Shown: positions 18,032 to 26,693 of the stretch, piece after piece
Layout of the letters: every line of letters begins with the position of its first letter
Numbering within the stretch: the stretch's first letter is position 1
Assembly (NCBI GenBank): GCA_021805685.1
Contig: JAJZET010000041.1
Location: 1 to 62,215, forward strand
Length of the DNA: 62,215 nucleotides
Origin: Pseudomonadota bacterium
GTDB taxonomy: Bacteria > Pseudomonadota > Gammaproteobacteria > Xanthomonadales > Rhodanobacteraceae
Direction of reading: 5' to 3'
Position numbers and translations under genes: made by a program
Notes under the pieces: model-generated
What the model was told of the DNA's origin: nothing
Databases searched by the model: none
What the model saw: the letters and a program-made list of their open reading frames with translations, nothing else

Positions 18032-19164
18032 TGAATCAAGCGTACGATGACTTGCCGTCGTCGCATCGCAGGCCCTCCGACATGCCGCAAACGCCATCTT
18101 CCATTTCGAGAAAAAGCCGTATCCAGGGTGCCCTGATGGGTGCCTTCATCGGCGACGCGTTGGCCCTGGGGCCGCACTGGTACTACGACCTCGATGCGCT
18201 CCGGCGCGACTACGGCGACTGGATCAGCGACTACACGGCGCCAAATCCGGGGCGCTATCACGAGGGATTGCCGGCCGGCGCGTCGTCGCAAGCCGGCTTC
18301 ATCCTGGCGCTGACCACGCGTTCGCTGGTGGATCGCGGCGGCTACGACGAGGCGGATTTCTGCGCGCGCATGGATGGCGAGCTGTTCCCGTTGCTGGACG
18401 GCACGCCGATGGCAGGACCTGGCGGCTACACCAGCCAGTCGATCCGAGAGGCGTGGCGCAAGCGCCGCGCGGGCCTGCCGTGGGGACAGGTGGCGGGCCT
18501 GGCGGACAACACCGAGGCGGCGGAGCGGGTGCTGGCGATCGCGCTGCGGTACGCAGGCGAGCCGGCGCGGCTGGCACGGCATGTGGGCAGCAACGTGGCG
18601 CTCACCCAGCGCGATCCCACGGTGGGGGCGATGACGCTGGCGTTCGCCGCGGTGCTGGGGCAACTGGCCAACGGCGTGGCGCTGGATGGCGACTTGTCCG
18701 GCCGCCTGATGGGCATGGTGAAGTCCGGCGAGCTGCCGTTCCACACGGTGACCAGTGGCGCGCTGGACGTGCCGCAGGGCGCGGAGGCGCCCCTGCAGGC
18801 GGGCCAGTTCGCCTCGCCCGATGCCTTGCTTACGGTGTCGTCCATCGCGCGGGCGGCGCATGATCCGGCGATACGCATCGAGCCGGCGTCGAAGGTGGGG
18901 CTGGTCTACGGCCTGCCTTGCGCGGTGTACCACCAGTTTCCCGCGGCCTACTACCTCGCCGCGCGTTTTCAGGGCGACGTGGAGCTGGGTGTGCTGCACG
19001 CGGTGAACGCAGGCGGCCAGAATCAGGCGCGCGCCATGCTCACCGGCGCGCTGTGCGGCGCCATCGGCGGACTGGAGACAATCCCTGCGCGCTTCATCGC
19101 GGGACTGGAGAAGGGCGAGGAGTATCGGGCGTTGGCGAAGGCGCTGGCGGAACAGGCCGGCTGA
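18031..19164 (+). CDS. ADP-ribosylglycohydrolase-fold protein lacking canonical metal motifs
   Basis: 377 residues with the all-helical ADP-ribosylglycohydrolase fold: RIQGALMGAFIGDALALGPHW at the N-terminus and the C-terminal block AVNAGGQNQARAMLTGALCGA. In active members the first block continues to a TDDT motif and the last reads GGDTDT, both supplying the two metal ions. Here the corresponding stretches are GASSQAG and GGQNQA, so the Asp ligands are missing. Likely a non-hydrolytic or differently acting homologue. ATG 18031 overlaps the DUF3025 stop; ATG 18082 is the alternative start. Confidence 0.82.
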   Translation: MNQAYDDLPSSHRRPSDMPQTPSSISRKSRIQGALMGAFIGDALALGPHWYYDLDALRRDYGDWISDYTAPNPGRYHEGLPAGASSQAGFILALTTRSLVDRGGYDEADFCARMDGELFPLLDGTPMAGPGGYTSQSIREAWRKRRAGLPWGQVAGLADNTEAAERVLAIALRYAGEPARLARHVGSNVALTQRDPTVGAMTLAFAAVLGQLANGVALDGDLSGRLMGMVKSGELPFHTVTSGALDVPQGAEAPLQAGQFASPDALLTVSSIARAAHDPAIRIEPASKVGLVYGLPCAVYHQFPAAYYLAARFQGDVELGVLHAVNAGGQNQARAMLTGALCGAIGGLETIPARFIAGLEKGEEYRALAKALAEQAG

Positions 19165-19170
19165 GCAGGC

Positions 19171-19674
19171 TCACGCTTCGTAGCGCACGTCCACGATCAG
19201 GAACCTTGTGCGCCCGCCGGGCAGTTCGGCTTCGAACTCGTCATCCAGCCGCTTCTTCAGCGCCGCGCGCGCCAGCGGCGAGTCGATGCTGATCCAGCCG
19301 AGCCTGGCGTCGGTCTCGTCCGGGCCAACGATGCGGTAGTTCACTTCCTCGCCGCTGACGAGGTTTTCCAGCGTGATGGCGGCGCCGAAGAACACGGCAT
19401 CGCGGTCGGCAGGTACGCCTTCGGCCACCTTGAGCGCGGGGATGCGCTTGCTCAGGTAGCGTACGCGGCGGTCGATCTCGCCGAGCTGCTTCTTGCGGTA
19501 GGTGTACTCGGCGTTTTCCGAGCGGTCGCCCTCGGCCGCGGCGGCGGCCAGCGCCTTCACCACTTCGGGGCGCAGCGTGTGCCACAGATGGTCGAGTTCG
19601 GCCTTGAGCCTTTCGAAGCCGGCGCGGGTGATGATGGCCGTGGAGCCGGGTGAGGGGGGGCGCCAGCGGCTCAT
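19171..19674 (-). CDS. greB: Transcription elongation factor GreB
   Basis: Reactivates backtracked RNA polymerase by stimulating transcript cleavage; 167 residues. N-terminal antiparallel coiled coil with the acidic tip [16 protein letters not shown], then [10 protein letters not shown] and the FKBP-like C-terminal domain ([15 protein letters not shown]). The GreB-type [16 protein letters not shown] distinguishes it from GreA. The ATG overlaps the stop of the upstream membrane-protein gene by 4 nt. Confidence 0.95.
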   Translation of the reverse strand: MSRWRPPSPGSTAIITRAGFERLKAELDHLWHTLRPEVVKALAAAAAEGDRSENAEYTYRKKQLGEIDRRVRYLSKRIPALKVAEGVPADRDAVFFGAAITLENLVSGEEVNYRIVGPDETDARLGWISIDSPLARAALKKRLDDEFEAELPGGRTRFLIVDVRYEA

Positions 19675-20300
19675 GCATTGGTCTCGTGGTGGATGGCGTC
19701 GTGAGGGGTGGCGCGCAGCAGTTGCCAGGCGGCGGTCAGCAGCCAGCCCAGCATCAGCAGGATCAGTGCCTTCTGGCTGAGGCCACGCGGCAAGGCGCGC
19801 CAGAACGCCTGCACCCACAGCAGTGCGAAGCACAGCGCGGCATAGGCCAGCGCGGGCCGGAACCGGTGCGCCCAGCGCGCGTCGCCGCGCAATCGCCAGG
19901 CCTGCAGCAGCATCGCGGTGGCGGTGCAGAGGAAGGCAGCCTGCGCCGCGACGCCATGCACGTAGCCGTGCAGCGTGGGCGGATGGTTCCAGGTGTCGGT
20001 GCTGGCGAGCGCGGTGATCGCCAAGGCCACGCCGCCCACGGCGAACAGCAGCCACGGTGCCGCGCTGCGTGCCTGCGGCGCAAGCCCGGCATAGGCGCTC
20101 GCGCCCAACAGCGGCAAGGCCAGCGCCATCGCGTAGTAGCCGGCGCGCACCATGCCGCCCCACGGGCCGATCAGGTAGAAGCTGTTGGGTACGCGTGTCC
20201 AGTCGAGGTCGTGGCGCAGGCACTGCGCGGCGATGCCGGTGGCGACGAAGGCCAGCATGCCGGCGAGCGCGGCCGCGGCGGCGCGTCTGCCGGCGCTCAC
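19671..20300 (-). CDS. DUF998-like integral membrane protein
   Basis: 209 residues with six predicted membrane helices; the first follows an Arg-rich start (residues about 8-27). [20 protein letters not shown] and [15 protein letters not shown] resemble the DUF998 group, in which a conserved His-containing segment lies in the membrane. Function unknown. I chose the GTG at 20300, which overlaps the upstream stop as GTGA; ATG 20315 is also possible. Coupled on both sides, to greB and to the next gene upstream. Confidence 0.7.
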   Translation of the reverse strand: MSAGRRAAAAALAGMLAFVATGIAAQCLRHDLDWTRVPNSFYLIGPWGGMVRAGYYAMALALPLLGASAYAGLAPQARSAAPWLLFAVGGVALAITALASTDTWNHPPTLHGYVHGVAAQAAFLCTATAMLLQAWRLRGDARWAHRFRPALAYAALCFALLWVQAFWRALPRGLSQKALILLMLGWLLTAAWQLLRATPHDAIHHETNA

Positions 20301-21544
20301 GCGGCGCCCGACCATTGCCGCAGCAGCACGGCGATGTCGTGGCGCAGCGGATGCTCGGGCCAGGCGTTGGCGAGCCTTTCCAGCAAGGCGACAGCGTCGG
20401 GGCGGGATTCGGCATGCGCGCCCAGCAGGCGTGCGACGAGCAGCCCGTAATGCGGCGCGCGTTCGTCGTGCGGCCAATGCACGAGGTAGCCGCGGCCGAG
20501 GTGGATGGCGAGGCGCTCCATGCCGAGGCGTGCGGCGAGGTCGACCAGTTCGCCGCAGGTGCGCGGATCGTCGGGAATGAAGGCAGGGTCGATGCCCTGG
20601 CAGTCCTGCAATACGCCGAGCGCGCGGCGTGCCTCGTTCTGCGCGATCAGCGCGGCGATCCAGATCTGGCCGTGCACCAGCAGGTCATCGCGCAGCCCTT
20701 GCCTGCGCAGCAGCTCGCGATAGAGCTGGTGCAGCGGCGCGGGCGCCGTGCGCTGGCGCAGGCGGTCGGCCAGCCGGTGCAAGGCCGCGACGGGATCGCT
20801 CACGGCCAACGCGCGCGCCTCGTCGAGCAGGCGGCTGTCCTCGTCCTGGCCGGAGGCCTGGGCGAGTTTCGCTGCCTCGGGCTGCAGTCCGAAGCGTTCG
20901 TGGCGCTGGTGGATCAGCCCACCCATCAGATGGAAGGCGAAGACGATGAGGTAGGTGTAGGCGAAGCCGAACAGCGGCAGCGCGACAAAGCGCGGCAACA
21001 GGCTGGAGGTGACGGTGGCTACCGCCACCATGGCGCCCAGCAGCAGGTTGATCGCGACCGGAACGAAATACGCGCCGCCGAAGCCGAGAGCGATGTGCCA
21101 CCAGGTGGCCGGGTTGAGCGCCAGCAGGGGGTTGCCGTCGAAGGCCAGCGACATGTCGATGGCCGGCAACGCCAGCACCAGCAGGGGAACCAGTAGCCAC
21201 AGCATGGATGGGGCGAGCAGGCTGCATGCGATAAGCAGCGCCCCTGCCGCGAAGTGGATCAAGGTGAGTGCCCAGCCGGCCGTGCCTGCCTCGTCCACGC
21301 CTACGTCGGGTGGATGGGCGTAGCCGTTTGCGGTGTGCTGCATGCACTCGGCGGCGTAGCGCCAGGTGGCGGCCCATACCAGCAGGCTGGCGAGCGTGCC
21401 GATGCCCGGCAGCAGACCCGCCCAATGCGCCAGCGCCAGCGCCGTGCAGGTGGCCAGCCCGGCACCGCGCAGGGGATAGCCGAAGCCGACGGCGAGGCGC
21501 TCGCCAAACGGCGTGTCGACGGCGACCACTTCGATGCGCGGCAT
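20297..21544 (-). CDS. Polytopic membrane protein with C-terminal helical-repeat domain, unknown function
   Basis: 415 residues. The first about 230 contain five or six hydrophobic segments (for example [20 protein letters not shown] and [19 protein letters not shown]). The remaining about 180 residues are soluble and helical with a TPR-like rhythm ([40 protein letters not shown]-like repeats). I do not recognise a named family; DUF4013-like membrane proteins are one possibility. Its ATG overlaps the stop of a truncated ORF upstream, and its own stop overlaps the next gene. Confidence 0.6.
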   Translation of the reverse strand: MPRIEVVAVDTPFGERLAVGFGYPLRGAGLATCTALALAHWAGLLPGIGTLASLLVWAATWRYAAECMQHTANGYAHPPDVGVDEAGTAGWALTLIHFAAGALLIACSLLAPSMLWLLVPLLVLALPAIDMSLAFDGNPLLALNPATWWHIALGFGGAYFVPVAINLLLGAMVAVATVTSSLLPRFVALPLFGFAYTYLIVFAFHLMGGLIHQRHERFGLQPEAAKLAQASGQDEDSRLLDEARALAVSDPVAALHRLADRLRQRTAPAPLHQLYRELLRRQGLRDDLLVHGQIWIAALIAQNEARRALGVLQDCQGIDPAFIPDDPRTCGELVDLAARLGMERLAIHLGRGYLVHWPHDERAPHYGLLVARLLGAHAESRPDAVALLERLANAWPEHPLRHDIAVLLRQWSGAA

Positions 21545-21720
21545 CAGCGCTCTCCGCGTCGGATGCCAACCGGCCTGCCGCGCAGAGGGTATGGGCGCAG
21601 TGGCGGCTCGATGGACTGCGCCCGCCTGCTGGTGGCCCCGAGCATGCCTTGGCGGTTGCCCAAGCGCGGATCGAGGTTGACCTCGGCGTCGTCGCTGCGG
21701 CCGATCAGGATGTCGGTCAT
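21544..21720 (-). pseudogene. N-terminal remnant of a HerA-like (DUF853, YjgR-type) ATPase
   Basis: A 58-codon frame starting MTDILIGRSDDAEVNLDPRL and continuing GNRQGMLGAT. This matches the start of DUF853/YjgR proteins (ILIARTADTE...NRHGLITGAT), where the next residues would be the Walker A loop GTGKT. Instead the frame runs into an Arg/Pro-rich tail (SRRAQSIEPPLRPY) and stops, so all ATPase motifs are gone. The TGA overlaps the ATG of the following membrane-protein gene. It may survive as a translated leader for that gene. Homology is from memory of the family and over only about 30 residues. Confidence 0.6.
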
Positions 21721-21836
21721 GGGGTTCCCTGCATGCAGTTCGAAGCCGATTGTAGCCAGCCGGCGCGACGCCTCGATGCATTGAGTATGCGAAGGCCGCC
21801 GGCTATGGTGTCCGCTTTTCGTCGAGTGGTTTTGTC

Positions 21837-23312
21837 ATGCGGCCTGTTGCTCTTCCTCGCTCCCTGCGCCTGGTTCCGCTGGCGGCTTCGCTGCTGGTGC
21901 TGACGGCTTGTGCCAGCTCCGGGGCGACCAGGCCGACGCCGACGGTGGCCGCGTTGTATGCCCAGCTCGACCAGGCGACGCTGGGCTACCAGACCGCCCT
22001 GCAGCAGGTGCGCGCCGGCGACACGGCGGCAGGGAAGAAAACGCTGGAGCAGGCGCTGGACACCGTCAAGCAGGCTTCCGCGCAGTGCGGCAACACCGCC
22101 GGGTGTGACCCGCAGCGCTTTTTCTCGGCCTACGACCGCATGTTGCGCCTGAAGGACGGCAGCTTCATCGGCGACGAAAGCCTGGACGACGAACCGCAGA
22201 CCGGCATGGCGCTGGACCAGCGTGGCGTGGCTGCCTTGCCGCAGGCCCAGCGCAGCGTGACCCTGCTGCACGGCCAGAGGCTGTCCGAACTGATCGCGAT
22301 GAACGGCGCGGTGAAGGCCGCGCTGCAGATGTGGCTGACGCAATGGCGGCCGAACCTGGTCGACGCGTGGATCCGCTACCAGTACATGCGCAACGAGATG
22401 TGGCCGGCCTACAAGAAGGTCGACCTGCCGGAGGCGCTGCTGTTCGGCATCATGGCCAAGGAATCCGACGGCAAGGTGCACGCGGTGTCCCGTTCCGGCG
22501 CGGCGGGGCCGCTGCAGTTCATGTACGCCACCGGCCTGCGCTTCGGCCTCACCACTGAAAACGGCTTCGACATGCGCTTCGATCCCGCGGCCTCGGCGCG
22601 CGCGAATGCCGAATACATCGACGAACAGCTCAAGGTGTTCAATGACAACCTCGAGCTGACCATCGCCGCCTACAACGCCGGCGAGGGACGCATGCATCGA
22701 CTGGTGGGCGACGACACCTCGGTGAGCTTCTACGACCCGCGCATCTACGACCAGCTCCCGCAGGAGACCCGCGACTACGTGCCGGCGGTGCTGGCGGCGG
22801 CGTGGCTGTTCCTGCATCCGGACAGCTACAACCTGCGCTTCCCGAAGATCGACCGCGTGCCGGGCAGCATCACGCTGAAGCGCCCGGCCTCGATCGACGA
22901 GCTCACCGTTTGCCTGGGCTCGGCCGGCGGCATGGAGGAGGGCTGGTTCCGCATCCTGCGCAACCTCAACCCGCGACTGGACCCGCAGCAGGAGCAGCCG
23001 GCCGGCGCGGTGCTGCAGGTGCCCAAGCTGCTGGAGCGGCCCTATGCCACGCGCTGCGTGGATGGCCCGTGGCCGATCCTCGCGGCGGACCTGCATGCGG
23101 CCTCGGCGCCGGTGGTTGCGGTCGCACCGCCGCCGCCTCATCCGGTGCCGGCAAGGACCCGCGGTTACAAGGTACGTCCTGGCGACACCCTGATCGGCAT
23201 CGCGCACAGGCTGGGCTGTTCCAGCGTGCAGGAGCTCGCCGAGACCAACCACCTGCGCCACCACCGCATCACGGCGGGACAGGTGTTGCGGGTGCCGGAA
23301 TGCCGCCGCTGA
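21837..23312 (+). CDS. mltD: Membrane-bound lytic murein transglycosylase, MltD type
   Basis: Outer-membrane lipoprotein that cleaves peptidoglycan glycan strands; 491 residues. Signal peptide with lipobox LVLTAC around residue 29. The SLT domain has the catalytic Glu in AKESDGKVHAVSRSGAAGPLQFM and the AYNAGEGRM motif. One C-terminal LysM module (YKVRPGDTLIGIAHRLG, about residues 440-490) binds peptidoglycan. The N-terminal 130 residues after the lipobox are helical and not part of the catalytic fold. MltD is a family-level name. Confidence 0.88.
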   Translation: MRPVALPRSLRLVPLAASLLVLTACASSGATRPTPTVAALYAQLDQATLGYQTALQQVRAGDTAAGKKTLEQALDTVKQASAQCGNTAGCDPQRFFSAYDRMLRLKDGSFIGDESLDDEPQTGMALDQRGVAALPQAQRSVTLLHGQRLSELIAMNGAVKAALQMWLTQWRPNLVDAWIRYQYMRNEMWPAYKKVDLPEALLFGIMAKESDGKVHAVSRSGAAGPLQFMYATGLRFGLTTENGFDMRFDPAASARANAEYIDEQLKVFNDNLELTIAAYNAGEGRMHRLVGDDTSVSFYDPRIYDQLPQETRDYVPAVLAAAWLFLHPDSYNLRFPKIDRVPGSITLKRPASIDELTVCLGSAGGMEEGWFRILRNLNPRLDPQQEQPAGAVLQVPKLLERPYATRCVDGPWPILAADLHAASAPVVAVAPPPPHPVPARTRGYKVRPGDTLIGIAHRLGCSSVQELAETNHLRHHRITAGQVLRVPECRR

Positions 23313-23327
23313 GGGCCTAAGCTCCAG

Positions 23328-23345
23328 CCGGCGCGGTGGCGCCGG
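23328..23345. terminator. Hairpin between convergent genes
   Basis: CCGGCGC-GGTG-GCGCCGG, a 7-bp GC-only stem lying 15 nt after the transglycosylase stop and ending at the stop codon of the convergent gene. No U-run on either side, so termination strength is uncertain. Confidence 0.4.
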
Positions 23346-23786
23346 TCAGGCCGTGGCGCCGGCGTTCATCCAGCTCTCGGCCACCGATTTGGCCGGGCGG
23401 TGCAGGCGCTTCAGCTCGTTCAGCAGGTGCAGTACCTGGCGATGCTGCGGCAGCAGGCGATCCTGCGGCGAGTGCTTGGTTTCGTGGTACGCCACGGCCA
23501 GCCACAGTGCGATGCCGCGCAGCGCCACCTCGGGGTTGTCCGAGCGTGCCCGCTCGAAACCGGCGCCGGTGCCCTGGCCCCACGGCAGGTAACGCGCTTC
23601 CGGCGCGGTGCCGTACAGGTGCGGGAACTCGCTGCGCGAAGCCAGGCCGATCTCGCGCAATACCTGCACGCTGAGCTGGGCAAGGCTGCGCTGGGGCAGG
23701 GCACGTACGCAGCGCTCGATTTCGCGCATCTGGCGGTTGAGCTGGTGGGCGCGAAACAGCGCGATCGCCGGGCTGAGCAGTTGCAT
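23346..23786 (-). CDS. Hypothetical helical protein
   Basis: 146 residues, no signal peptide, mostly helical, with conserved-looking Arg/Trp segments (FPHLYGTAPEARYLPWGQG; NPEVALRGIALWLAVAYHE). I do not recognise the family. ATG 23786 was chosen; an in-frame ATG at 23825 extends it by 13 residues. It is convergent with the transglycosylase and separated from psd by an AT-richer 105-nt gap that holds nothing I can identify. Confidence 0.65.
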   Translation of the reverse strand: MQLLSPAIALFRAHQLNRQMREIERCVRALPQRSLAQLSVQVLREIGLASRSEFPHLYGTAPEARYLPWGQGTGAGFERARSDNPEVALRGIALWLAVAYHETKHSPQDRLLPQHRQVLHLLNELKRLHRPAKSVAESWMNAGATA

Positions 23787-23891
23787 GGATTCTCTGTCCC
23801 CAGACGCCGCACGAGCCGCGGCCATGGCCGCAAGCTTAAGTCGACTGCCGGGACGGGATGCACTAATTGCGTCACAAAACGACGCCCTGCG

Positions 23892-24737
23892 TCAGTTTCC
23901 GCGTGGCGCTCCAAGCCGTTGGCCCACCTTTACGGCCTGCTGTGGCGCCCACGCGTCCAGCTCGGCCATGCCCTCGGGCAGCAGCACGATCACGGTGGAG
24001 CCCATGTTGAAGCGTGCCATTTCGGCGAAGCGGTCCAGCGTGATGCCCTGGCCGGCAAACGACTTGCGCCGGATCGCGGGTGCGTAGGGCGGGATCACCA
24101 GCCCATCCCATACGGTGGCCACCGAGGACACCAGGATCGCGCCCACCATCACCACCGCGAACGGGCCCTGCTCGCCCTCGAAGTGGCAGACCAGCCGCTC
24201 GTTGCGCGCGAACAGGCGCGGGATCGCTTCCACCGCGAACGGCGCCACGCTGAAGATCCGCCCCGGCACGTGCACGGTCTCCTTGAGCGTTCCCTTCAGC
24301 GGCATGTGCACGCGGTGGTAGTCACGCGGCGACAGGTACACGGTGACGAAACGGCCGTTGCGGTACGGGGCGGCGGAAGCCTCGTCGCCGAGCAGTTCGG
24401 CGGCACTGTAGTCCTGCCCCTTGGCCTGGAAGATGCGCCCGTCCACGATCGGGCCGGCCTGGCTGATGCGTCCGTCGGCGGGCGAGAGCAGGGCGGCCGG
24501 ATCGGCGTCCGCCTGCCGCGCGCCGGGCTTCAGCTTGCGGGTGAAGAAGGCGTTGAAGTGCGGGTACGCCAGCGGATCGGGCTGCGCCGCCTCGGCCATG
24601 TCCACGGCGTAGTTGCGCACGATGGTGGCGATCAGCCAGTTCTTCCATGGCGCGAAGGTCCAGCGCGTGCCCCAGTAGACCAGGCGCGACAGGAAGCGGT
24701 GCGGAAGGATGTACTGCAGCAGTACTTTGAAAGTCAT
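23892..24737 (-). CDS. psd: Phosphatidylserine decarboxylase proenzyme
   Basis: Makes phosphatidylethanolamine in the inner membrane; 281 residues. The self-processing site is MGST at about residues 245-248 (usually LGST); cleavage between Gly and Ser converts Ser247 to the pyruvoyl group. Conserved proenzyme motifs [18 protein letters not shown] and the HRVHMP segment that takes part in serine-protease-like processing are all present. No other phospholipid gene is adjacent. The start is 38 nt from the prmB promoter hexamer on the other strand. Confidence 0.96.
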   Translation of the reverse strand: MTFKVLLQYILPHRFLSRLVYWGTRWTFAPWKNWLIATIVRNYAVDMAEAAQPDPLAYPHFNAFFTRKLKPGARQADADPAALLSPADGRISQAGPIVDGRIFQAKGQDYSAAELLGDEASAAPYRNGRFVTVYLSPRDYHRVHMPLKGTLKETVHVPGRIFSVAPFAVEAIPRLFARNERLVCHFEGEQGPFAVVMVGAILVSSVATVWDGLVIPPYAPAIRRKSFAGQGITLDRFAEMARFNMGSTVIVLLPEGMAELDAWAPQQAVKVGQRLGAPRGN

Positions 24738-24762
24738 CCAGCCAGTATACGGGGCTCGCGCT

Positions 24763-24768
24763 TATAAT
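24763..24768 (+). promoter_or_regulatory. Consensus -10 hexamer upstream of prmB
   Basis: TATAAT 33 nt before the chosen prmB GTG, in the psd/prmB divergent gap. No convincing -35 at the right spacing; TTGAAA at 24727 is too far away. Confidence 0.5.
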
Positions 24769-24800
24769 CAGCGGTCTTTTTGCCGCGCCGTGGGCCGCCC

Positions 24801-25724
24801 GTGACCGCCGAACTCGCCACCATCATCGACTTCATCCGCTACGGCGCCAGCCGCTTCTCGGCCGCCGGGTTGACCTTCGGTCACAGCCACGACAACCCCA
24901 TCGATGAGGCCACCCACCTGGTGCTGGCCAGCCTGCACCTGCCGCCGGACATCCCGCCGGCCTACGGTGCGGGCCGACTTACCGCGGAGGAGCGCGCAAA
25001 CGTGCTGGCGCTGATCGAGCGCCGTGTCAGCGAGCGCCTGCCGGTGGCCTACCTCGTCGGCGAAACCTGGTTCGCCGGGCTGAAGTTCAAGAGCGACCGC
25101 CGCGCGCTGGTGCCGCGCTCGCCGATCGCCGAGCTGATCGAATCGGGCTTCGCGCCCTGGCTGGACGAACGCCATGTGGAGCGCGCGCTGGACCTGTGCA
25201 CCGGCTCGGGCTGCATCGGCATCGCGATGGCCGAGTACAACCCGGACTGGCGCGTGGATATCGTCGACATCAGCGACGAGGCGCTGTCGCTGGCGCGCGA
25301 GAACATCGTGTTCCAGCACGTCGAGGCGCGCGTCGAGGCGGTGAAGTCCGACCTGTTCGAGGGCGTGCGCGGCCGCAGATACGACCTGATCGTCTCCAAT
25401 CCGCCGTATGTCACCGAGGACGAATACGCCGCGCTGCCTGGCGAATACGCGCACGAGCCCAAGCTCGGCCTCACCTCGGGCGAGGACGGGCTGGACATCT
25501 GCCTGCGCATCCTGGACGAGGCCGCTGACCTGCTGGCCGACGACGGCCTGCTGATCGTCGAGGTGGGCGAGAGCGAGCACGCACTGGCCGCGCTGCTGCC
25601 GGAAGTGCCCTTCGTGTGGATCGAGTTCAAGGTGGGGCCGATGGGCGTGTTCGCGCTGGAGCGGCGCGACCTGGTCGAGCACCGTGCGGCGATCCACGCC
25701 GCCGCGGCTGCGCGCCGCGGTTGA
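24801..25724 (+). CDS. prmB: Ribosomal protein uL3 glutamine methyltransferase PrmB
   Basis: SAM-dependent enzyme that methylates the Gln side chain of ribosomal protein L3; 307 residues. N-terminal helical domain, then the class I methyltransferase fold with LDLCTGSGCIGIAMA for SAM and the catalytic NPPY motif in VSNPPYVTEDEY. The LTSGEDGLDICLRIL segment is shared with PrmC; the YRPRALVPRSPIAEL stretch (RRALVPRSPIAEL) favours PrmB. GTG 24801 is preferred; a TTG at 24780 is in frame. Confidence 0.92.
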   Translation: MTAELATIIDFIRYGASRFSAAGLTFGHSHDNPIDEATHLVLASLHLPPDIPPAYGAGRLTAEERANVLALIERRVSERLPVAYLVGETWFAGLKFKSDRRALVPRSPIAELIESGFAPWLDERHVERALDLCTGSGCIGIAMAEYNPDWRVDIVDISDEALSLARENIVFQHVEARVEAVKSDLFEGVRGRRYDLIVSNPPYVTEDEYAALPGEYAHEPKLGLTSGEDGLDICLRILDEAADLLADDGLLIVEVGESEHALAALLPEVPFVWIEFKVGPMGVFALERRDLVEHRAAIHAAAAARRG

Positions 25725-25728
25725 GGCG

Positions 25729-26265
25729 ATGGAACTCGCCACGGCACGGCTACGGCTCGACAGGCTGCGCCATGGCGATGCCGCGGCGCTGCTTGCCTAT
25801 CGCGCCGACCCGGCGGTGAGCCGCTACCAGGGTTGGCGACCGGCTTCGTTGGACGACGCCGCAGGATTCATCCAGCGCCAGCAGGCGGTGGTGTTCGACA
25901 CGCTGGGCAGCTGGTTCCAGTTCGCTCTCCGCCTGCGCGACAGTGGTGAACTGGTCGGCGACCTGGGTCTGCATTTCGTGGACGCGGATACGGTGGAGTT
26001 CGGCGTCACGCTGTCGCCGGCGCATCAGGGGCGCAGACTGGCCGCCGAAGCAGTGCGTGCCGCACTGGCATTGATGTTCGACGACCTGAAGCGCCACCGC
26101 GTGTACGCCTCGGTCGATCCGCGCAATATCGCCTGCATTGCCCTGCTGGAACGCCTGGGCATGCGCAAGGAGGCGCATTTTCGCGAGAGCTGGCGCGATG
26201 GCGATGCCTGGGCGGATGACGTGGTCTACGCAATGCTGGCGAGGGAGTGGGGCGGCCGCGGCTGA
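25729..26265 (+). CDS. GNAT-family N-acetyltransferase
   Basis: 178 residues of the RimJ/RimL type: TARLRLDRLRHGDAAALLAY at the N-terminus, the acetyl-CoA pyrophosphate loop region in LSPAHQGRRLAAEAVRAAL, and the closing VDPRNIACIALLERLGMRKEA. Substrate unknown; such proteins acetylate ribosomal N-termini, antibiotics or small amines. Starts 4 nt after the prmB stop, so it is probably co-transcribed. Confidence 0.9.
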   Translation: MELATARLRLDRLRHGDAAALLAYRADPAVSRYQGWRPASLDDAAGFIQRQQAVVFDTLGSWFQFALRLRDSGELVGDLGLHFVDADTVEFGVTLSPAHQGRRLAAEAVRAALALMFDDLKRHRVYASVDPRNIACIALLERLGMRKEAHFRESWRDGDAWADDVVYAMLAREWGGRG

Positions 26266-26674
26266 GCTTGTCCCGCCGCAGGAAGTTTCCCTCGCGAGTG
26301 ATAGAACGGTTTCGTCCATCTGCCGGTGGTCGAGTGAGTTCTCCTCAAATGTTTGTCCAGAGGAGAAGTAACCAAGAGGAGGCGACACCCCGGCTGGCGT
26401 TCTCCTGGCATAAGCCAACGCCAATGCAGCGCGGAGCGCCGCGAGGCTTGGTGTCCCCAGTGCTCAGATACGGCGTGGCATGGGCGCACCGTCTGAAGTC
26501 GCTCTGTCCCCTGCGTAGGCGTCAAGAACCGCCTGTTCCTCGCCAAGAAAAACCAGAAAACCAAGCTGCAAACCCCGGTGCTCGTCGCAACTCCAAAGGT
26601 CAATGTCCTGTGCCGTCGTCCAGGCGCAAGCAACCACCTCCAAACGCGGTTAAGCTGTGAAGCCCGGCCTCATC
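26266..26674 (+). repeat. Gene-free stretch with a degenerate 'SNQE/KATP' dispersed repeat
   Basis: About 410 nt without a convincing gene, and visibly less GC-rich than its neighbours. CAGAGGAGAAGTAACCAAG followed by AGGCGACACCCCGGC (26358 onward) reads QRRSNQEEATPRLAF in one frame. Very similar reading-frame fragments (KSNQKKATP...) recur in many GC-rich proteobacterial genomes as spurious small ORFs over a dispersed repeat. A frame of about 100 codons from ATG 26349 exists, but its composition (Arg/Pro/Gln-rich, no domain) does not look like a real protein. I annotate it as repeat remnant, not as a gene. Confidence 0.45.
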
Positions 26675-26691
26675 CAAATGGACGTCCAAAC
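26675..26691. promoter_or_regulatory. Palindrome shared with the mtnB start region
   Basis: CAAATGGACGTCCAAAC, containing the 10-bp palindrome TGGACGTCCA, ends 2 nt before the aroC GTG. The identical 17-mer occurs at 59723-59739, just upstream of the mtnB ATG. Candidate operator; the regulator is unknown. Confidence 0.4.
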
Positions 26692-26693
26692 CC

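Noticed and set aside
26349-26660. About 100-codon ORF starting MFVQRRSNQEEATP
   Set aside because: Arg/Pro/Gln-rich with no ribosome binding site or domain; best explained as a repeat remnant, so listed as repeat and not as a gene.
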